Source of the DNA: Nocardia australiensis
GTDB taxonomy: Bacteria; Actinomycetota; Actinomycetes; Mycobacteriales; Mycobacteriaceae
DNA: 64,000 nucleotides
NCBI RefSeq assembly: GCF_020733705.1
Contig: NZ_JAJFZM010000016.1
Coordinates: forward strand, 186,001-250,000
Reading direction: 5' to 3'
Shown in pieces: positions 63,725 through 64,000 of this stretch (the stretch's first letter is position 1; the number at the start of each line of letters is the position of its first letter). Below the pieces are notes generated by a model. It did no database searches and was not told the origin of the DNA. It saw nothing but the letters and a program-made list of their open reading frames with translations. Both the position numbers and the translations under genes were made by a program.

Positions 63725-64000
63725 ATGAAATTCGCGCTCGTGATTTTCGAGACGGACGAGTCGCGCAACAGGATCCAGACCGACCGGGACACCCACCGAG
63801 CAGCCTACGAAAGCTGGATCGGGCAGATCGCGGCGGCGGGAAAACTGATCAGTGGCGATGCCCTCGACACCGAGCACGTCGCCGCAGTGACCGTGCGCAA
63901 GACCACCAACGGGGCGTCCACCGTGACCGAAGGGCCAGCGCACCCCGGTGAGGAGACCCTCGGTGGTTGGTTCGTGATCGACGTTGCCGATCGTGAGGAA
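63725..64000 (+). CDS. YCII-family protein, 3' truncated by window
   Basis: The first 92 codons read MKFALVIFETDESRNRIQTDRDTHRAAYESWIGQIAAAGKLISGDALD and later VTEGPAHPGEETLGGWFVIDV, the YCII/DGPF fold with its conserved GPxxxxxExxGGxxxI pattern. It is 87 bp after the Vgb gene on the same strand, perhaps the same transcript. These small dimeric proteins often sit near ECF sigma factor genes; what follows is outside the window. Confidence 0.85.
   Translation, partial: MKFALVIFETDESRNRIQTDRDTHRAAYESWIGQIAAAGKLISGDALDTEHVAAVTVRKTTNGASTVTEGPAHPGEETLGGWFVIDVADREE

Noticed and set aside
62648-63943. 431-codon minus-strand frame over the Vgb gene
   Set aside because: Apparent repeats in it are only the complement of the propeller blades.

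Overview
The window is high-GC actinobacterial DNA, most likely from Nocardia or a close mycolic-acid relative. WXG100/ESX toxin cassettes, a YbaB protein, a DesA3-type acyl desaturase, a Ddn-type F420 enzyme, a secretory lipase, a YtxH protein and frequent GTG starts support this. No species can be named from sequence alone.

Bases 1-686 are chromosome: the tail of an unidentified gene, a YtxH-like gene and an intact tRNA-Asn. The last 37 bases of the tRNA region (650-686) recur exactly at 29857-29893, so about 29.2 kb (687-29893) is a genomic island inserted in the 3' end of tRNA-Asn. The native downstream terminator follows the distal copy. No intact integrase is visible. There are two decayed copies of one integrase-like gene, a truncated second recombinase and fragments of insertion sequences.

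The island reads as a defence and conflict island. It carries a frameshifted VWA gene, a cytoplasmic Ser/Thr kinase, a winged-helix protein, a complete type I restriction-modification operon (hsdM-hsdR-hsdS), a gene pair ending in an HTH-ImmA/IrrE peptidase, an ESX-type polymorphic toxin cassette (two WXG100 genes, toxin, candidate immunity, YbaB), a CoiA-like zinc protein, an Mrr-type endonuclease and a HEPN-like protein. It also has a translationally coupled trio: a ParA ATPase, a SAP/Rho-N-like protein and a RAMA-CBS-CBS protein with a HEPN-like tail. The trio is the best candidate for an undescribed system; the main rival explanation is a partition module. Recurrent short repeats and integrase relics bound several modules, which suggests stepwise build-up.

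From 29.9 kb onward lies chromosome-like but IS-scarred DNA. It holds several regulator-target pairs, three of which have visible palindromic operators (TetR/VC0807-like, TetR/DHA2 efflux, TetR/haloperoxidase-like hydrolase). It also has divergent LysR/O-methyltransferase and WYL/VOC pairs, a second, decayed ESX toxin cassette (37.6-39.7 kb), a lipase lipoprotein, a LysM protein, WD40-like and membrane proteins, a KimA/YdaO-like APC transporter and a Ddn-type reductase.

A secreted beta-propeller gene (52901-55149) is split by a complete IS3-family element with 25-bp inverted repeats and a GTG target duplication. A desaturase gene carries a one-base frameshift. The window ends with a Vat-type streptogramin A acetyltransferase beside a Vgb-type streptogramin B lyase, followed by a YCII-family gene cut by the window edge.
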